DNA of 8,191 bases from contig CALMRM010000083.1 in NCBI GenBank assembly GCA_937871605.1, forward strand, positions 1 through 8,191. Direction: 5' to 3'. Position 1 is the first letter of the stretch. Each line of letters opens with the position of its first letter. Positions 5,380 to 8,191 of the stretch are shown in pieces. Made by a program: the position numbers and the translations under genes. Under the pieces are notes generated by a model. The model made no database searches, was not told where the DNA came from, and saw only the letters and a program-made list of their open reading frames with translations. Source of the stretch: an uncultured Terriglobus sp. (GTDB lineage: Bacteria > Acidobacteriota > Terriglobia > Terriglobales > Acidobacteriaceae).

Positions 5380-6749
5380 GCTTCTTTCGTAAGCACGCCC
5401 AGCGCTCGCATTTTGCGGTAGAGATGGCTGCGCTCCAGCCCAAGTGATTCCGCAGCCCGGCTCACGTTGCCATGGCACTCGTCCAGCTTTCGCAGGATGT
5501 ACTCGCGCTCATAGGCCTCGCGCGCCTGCAGCAGCGTGCCTGATTCCTCGCCCCGGCCCTTCGCACCATCGCGGTTTTCCTCGCGTGACAGCAGCACCGG
5601 CAAGTGTTTCCGCTCGATGGTCTGTGCCTTTGGGTTGAGAATCAGCACGCGCTCGATCACGTTCCGCAATTCGCGGACGTTGCCGGGCCAGTTGTAGGCC
5701 TTGAGTGCCTGCACCGCCTCCGCCCGCATGTCGACACGGGGACGTCCATACTGCCGTCCGAACTCGCCCAAAAACTCGCGCACCAGCAATGGCACGTCCT
5801 CGATGCGGTCTCGCAGCGGCGGCACAAAAAACGGGATCACATTCAACCGGTAGAACAAGTCCTCGCGGAAATTACCGCGGCTGATCTCCTCTTCCAGGTT
5901 CTTGTTCGTTGCCGCGATCACGCGGGCGTCCACGTGCACGGGATGCGACGCACCCACGGGGTAGAAGCGCTGCTCATCCAGCGCACGCAGCACCTTGGCC
6001 TGCGTCTTCAAGCTCATGTCGGCCACCTCATCCAGAAAGAGGGTGCCACCATCGGCGCGTTCAAAGGTGCCGCGCTTCTCCGTTGGACCGCCCGGCATGG
6101 CTCCGTGGCGATAGCCAAAGAGTTCGCTCTCGATGAAGTCCTCGGGAATGGCAGCGCAGTTCAGCTCCACAAACACGCGGTCCGCGCGCAGGCTTTCCGC
6201 ATGCATGGTGCGCGCAATGCGCTCCTTGCCCGTGCCAGACTCGCCAAAGATGAGCACGCGGCCATTGGTGGGTGCCATGAGCTTGATCTGCTGGCGCAAC
6301 GCTTTCAGCGGCACGCTCTCCCCGGTGACATAGGCCGTCTGCGCCAGTTGCTGCTGCAGCTCACGGTTGTCGCGCCGCAGCTGCCGTGCGCTGGTGGCGT
6401 TCTTCAGCAGCAGCAGCGTCCGGTCCAGCGACAGCGGCTTCTCCAGGAAGTCGTAGGCACCCAGCTTGGTCGCACGCACCGCCGATTCAATCGTGCCATG
6501 CCCGGAGATGATGACGACCTCAGGTGGCGCAGCCAGCTGCAACTCCCGTATCTGCGCAAGCACGTGCAGGCCATCGCCATCGGGCAGCCAGATATCCAGC
6601 AGCACCACGTCGTACTCCACGTCGCGCACCAACTCCAGCGCTTCCGCCGCGGTGCCCGTGCTGGCCACGGTGTAGCCTTCCTCGCGCAGAATGCTCTCAA
6701 GCGACTCGCGGATTTCGGCTTCGTCGTCAACAATCAGGACGTGTGTCAT
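5376..6749 (-). CDS. NtrC/NtrX-family response regulator with degenerate GAFTGA motif
   Basis: This is a 457-residue transcription regulator. The receiver domain (1-115) has the acidic pair Asp8/Asp9, phosphoacceptor Asp52 (VLLDIWLPDGDG), and the conserved Lys104 of FLEKPLS. The AAA+ domain (about 140-375) has Walker A GESGTGKE (169-176) and Walker B GGTLFLDEV (234-242), plus NFREDLFYRLNV and WPGNVRELRNVIERV. A Fis-type helix-turn-helix ends the protein (about 428-452; NVSRAAESLGLERSHLYRKM). Where sigma-54 activators carry GAFTGA it has GAMPGG (216-221, bases 6087-6104), with neighbouring residues aligning without gaps. Family knowledge: the Phe and Thr of that loop contact sigma-54; NtrX-type relatives often lack the motif. 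DIWLPDG, the LRRDN helix and the partner kinase type also suggest NtrX. The ATG overlaps the kinase stop in ATGA, so the pair is probably co-translated. Target genes are unknown. Confidence 0.92.
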   Translation of the reverse strand: MTHVLIVDDEAEIRESLESILREEGYTVASTGTAAEALELVRDVEYDVVLLDIWLPDGDGLHVLAQIRELQLAAPPEVVIISGHGTIESAVRATKLGAYDFLEKPLSLDRTLLLLKNATSARQLRRDNRELQQQLAQTAYVTGESVPLKALRQQIKLMAPTNGRVLIFGESGTGKERIARTMHAESLRADRVFVELNCAAIPEDFIESELFGYRHGAMPGGPTEKRGTFERADGGTLFLDEVADMSLKTQAKVLRALDEQRFYPVGASHPVHVDARVIAATNKNLEEEISRGNFREDLFYRLNVIPFFVPPLRDRIEDVPLLVREFLGEFGRQYGRPRVDMRAEAVQALKAYNWPGNVRELRNVIERVLILNPKAQTIERKHLPVLLSREENRDGAKGRGEESGTLLQAREAYEREYILRKLDECHGNVSRAAESLGLERSHLYRKMRALGVLTKEA

Positions 6750-8191
6750 GCCGGCTGCGTCTCGCGTACGTTCTCCGGCTCGGCCGCGTCCTGCGCCAGA
6801 GAGGCTGCCGGCAGTTCCAGGATGAAGCGTGCGCCTGCGGGCACATTTTGCTCGGCGCGAATATTGCCGCCATGGTCTGCAAGTATTTTGGCCGCGATGG
6901 TCAGGCCCAGTCCGGTGCCGCGGCCCTTGGTGGAAAAGTACGGCAGAAACAGCCGCTCCCGCACCTCATCCGTTACACCGGAACCGGTGTCCGCAACCAC
7001 CAGCTCCAGCATGCCTGGTGCCTGTTCCGACCGCCTCGTTTCGATGTGCAACTCGCGCAGCAAGCTGTTTCCCATCGCCTCTGCCGCATTGTCGATCAGG
7101 TTTGACAGCGCGCGTTTGATCGCCTCAGGATCGATCATCGCCAGTGGCAGGCCATCCCCCAGCGCCTCCACAACACGCAGCCGCTGCAGGCGTCCTGCGA
7201 ACAGGGCCAACGCGTTGACCACCACGGTGTTAAGGTCAGCCGGGCGGGGCTTCACATTGGGAAACTCCGCCAGGGACGAGAACTGATCCACCAGCGACCG
7301 CATGCTCTCCACCGAGCCGCTGATGACTTCACTGCAGCGCTGGATTACCGCTACCGAGGGCGATTGCAAGTCAGCAGTTTGGAGCGTGGCATCCAGCCTG
7401 CCGATGTGGCGGCGAATCTGCTAGGCAGACAGCGAGATGGGCGTCAGCGGATTCTTGATCTCGTGCGCCACACGCCGCGCCACTTCTTTCCAGGCGCTCT
7501 GCTTTTGCGCGCGCAGCAACTCTGTCGCGTTTTCCAGAATGACCACGTACCCGGTGCTCATGCGCTGGCCGCTGTTGCCACTCTCCAGCAGCGCCACGGT
7601 GGCGGCAATGTTCAGGGTACCGCCAGGTGCCTGCATCTCCAGTTCGGTTGAGGCTGTGCCCATGCGGTGGCTACGCTGCAGCAGCTTGTCCAGCGGCTCG
7701 CGCGTGTCTGCCGGCAAGACGTCTTGCAGCAGCAGGCCCAGAAAGGCGCGCTGGCCCCCTGGGTCGAGCATTTCGCAGAAGGCACGGTTCACCACGCGAA
7801 TGTGACGCTCCACATCCAGCATCACAATGCCGTTGGGCACCGTTTCGAGCATGGTCTCCAGCTCGTGGCGGCGCGCCTCCAACTCCACATTCGCGGCAGA
7901 AACCTGGACCGTGCTCTGCTCCACCAGCCGGCGGCTGCCTTCCAGGTCGCCCGCCATTGCGTTGAAGCTCTTTACCAGGTCGCCAAGTTCCTCCGTGGCA
8001 GACGCTTCCACGCGCTGGTCGTAGTTGCCCACCGCGATGGCGGCCATGGCGTCCGCCAGCGCCTCTACCGGCCGTGTCACCTGCTTGGACAGGTACAGTG
8101 CCAGCCAACTGGCCACAAACAGGGCCAGACTGGTAATCATCAGCAGCACCAGCATGTAGCTGCGCCGTATCTCGTGGCGCAGGCGAAACAG
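6746..8191 (-). pseudogene. NtrY-like sensor histidine kinase, interrupted by in-frame TAG (5' end outside window)
   Basis: One frame runs from the right edge to TGA at 6748-6746 (482 codons), broken only by TAG at 7423-7421. The first part (256 residues seen) has a membrane helix (about 8155-8090), a HAMP domain (QVTRPVEALADAM), a PAS domain (from LETVPNGIVMLD) and the H-box RVAHEIKNPLTPISLSA with its His codon at 7465-7463. The part after the stop (224 codons) has the rest of the dimerisation helices (MRSLVDQFSSLAEFP), the N-box NLIDNAAEAM (7102-7073), DTGSGV, and FSTKGRGTGLGLTIA. The domain order and the VDQFSSLAEFP segment resemble NtrY. As written, the first product would lack the ATP-binding domain. 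No good ribosome site precedes the TTG at 7369, so separate translation of the second part is unlikely. It may be a true nonsense mutation or a sequence error; all later kinase boxes look intact. The regulator gene follows with a 4-nt overlap. Confidence 0.8.
7421..7423 (-). other. In-frame amber codon in the kinase gene
   Basis: The coding strand reads GCC TAG CAG ATT, 14 codons after the His codon, within the first DHp helix. Relatives usually have Glu here (SAERI-like), so one base change from GAG, or from CAG, would explain it. The frame is the same on both sides, so no indel is involved. Confidence 0.9.

Noticed and set aside
5604..7286. 560-codon open frame on the plus strand
   Set aside because: It lies antisense to the regulator and kinase genes, whose motifs are clear. 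Its translation shows no family-like pattern and is a shadow of GC-rich codons.
6746..7369. Separate gene for the kinase C-terminal half starting at TTG 7369
   Set aside because: It has no ribosome site, and it shares the exact frame and domain order with the upstream half. One interrupted gene is the simpler reading.
1..8191. Mobile elements, CRISPR arrays, tRNA or rRNA genes, phage or defence systems
   Set aside because: I saw no regularly spaced repeats, transposase motifs, terminal repeats or tRNA-like cloverleaf. All long frames with real content are housekeeping or two-component genes.

Overview
The window is a GC-rich (about 60% by eye) bacterial chromosome segment holding ordinary housekeeping genes. 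It has no mobile element, CRISPR array, tRNA or rRNA. Protein style and gene order (a PhoH-like ATPase, YbeY, a HlyC/CorC-family membrane protein and Era, next to an NtrY/NtrX-like pair) look most like Acidobacteriota of the Terriglobus/Granulicella kind. That placement is from memory of such proteins, not from a search.

Layout. Positions 1-922 are on the minus strand: rpsT (ribosomal protein S20), then a strong hairpin, then the first 187 codons of mrdA (penicillin-binding protein 2), which runs off the left edge. Positions 923-1365 are a divergent intergenic region with a candidate promoter facing each way and a structured rpsT leader. Positions 1366-5379 on the plus strand are a compact cluster: phoH-like (TTG start), a 15-bp hairpin with a GCGA loop, ybeY (TTG start), a HlyC/CorC-family gene overlapping ybeY by 4 nt, and era. 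Positions 5376-8191 on the minus strand are a two-component pair. The sensor kinase is upstream and runs off the right edge. The response regulator overlaps it by 4 nt and converges on era, with the two stop codons interlocked in one CTAG.

Working together: PhoH, YbeY and Era are all tied to ribosome and RNA maturation (YbeY in 16S rRNA 3'-end processing, Era in 30S assembly), and rpsT across the divergent promoter region encodes a 30S protein. The CorC-like protein is probably a membrane ion-transport or ion-homeostasis component carried in the same cluster. The sensor/regulator pair is a separate unit.

The two observations most worth checking are in that pair. The kinase reading frame is cut by one in-frame TAG 14 codons after the phosphoacceptor histidine, while the rest of the frame is intact. 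The regulator has GAMPGG where sigma-54 activators have GAFTGA, which suggests it does not work as an ordinary sigma-54 activator. I found no convincing wholly new system.
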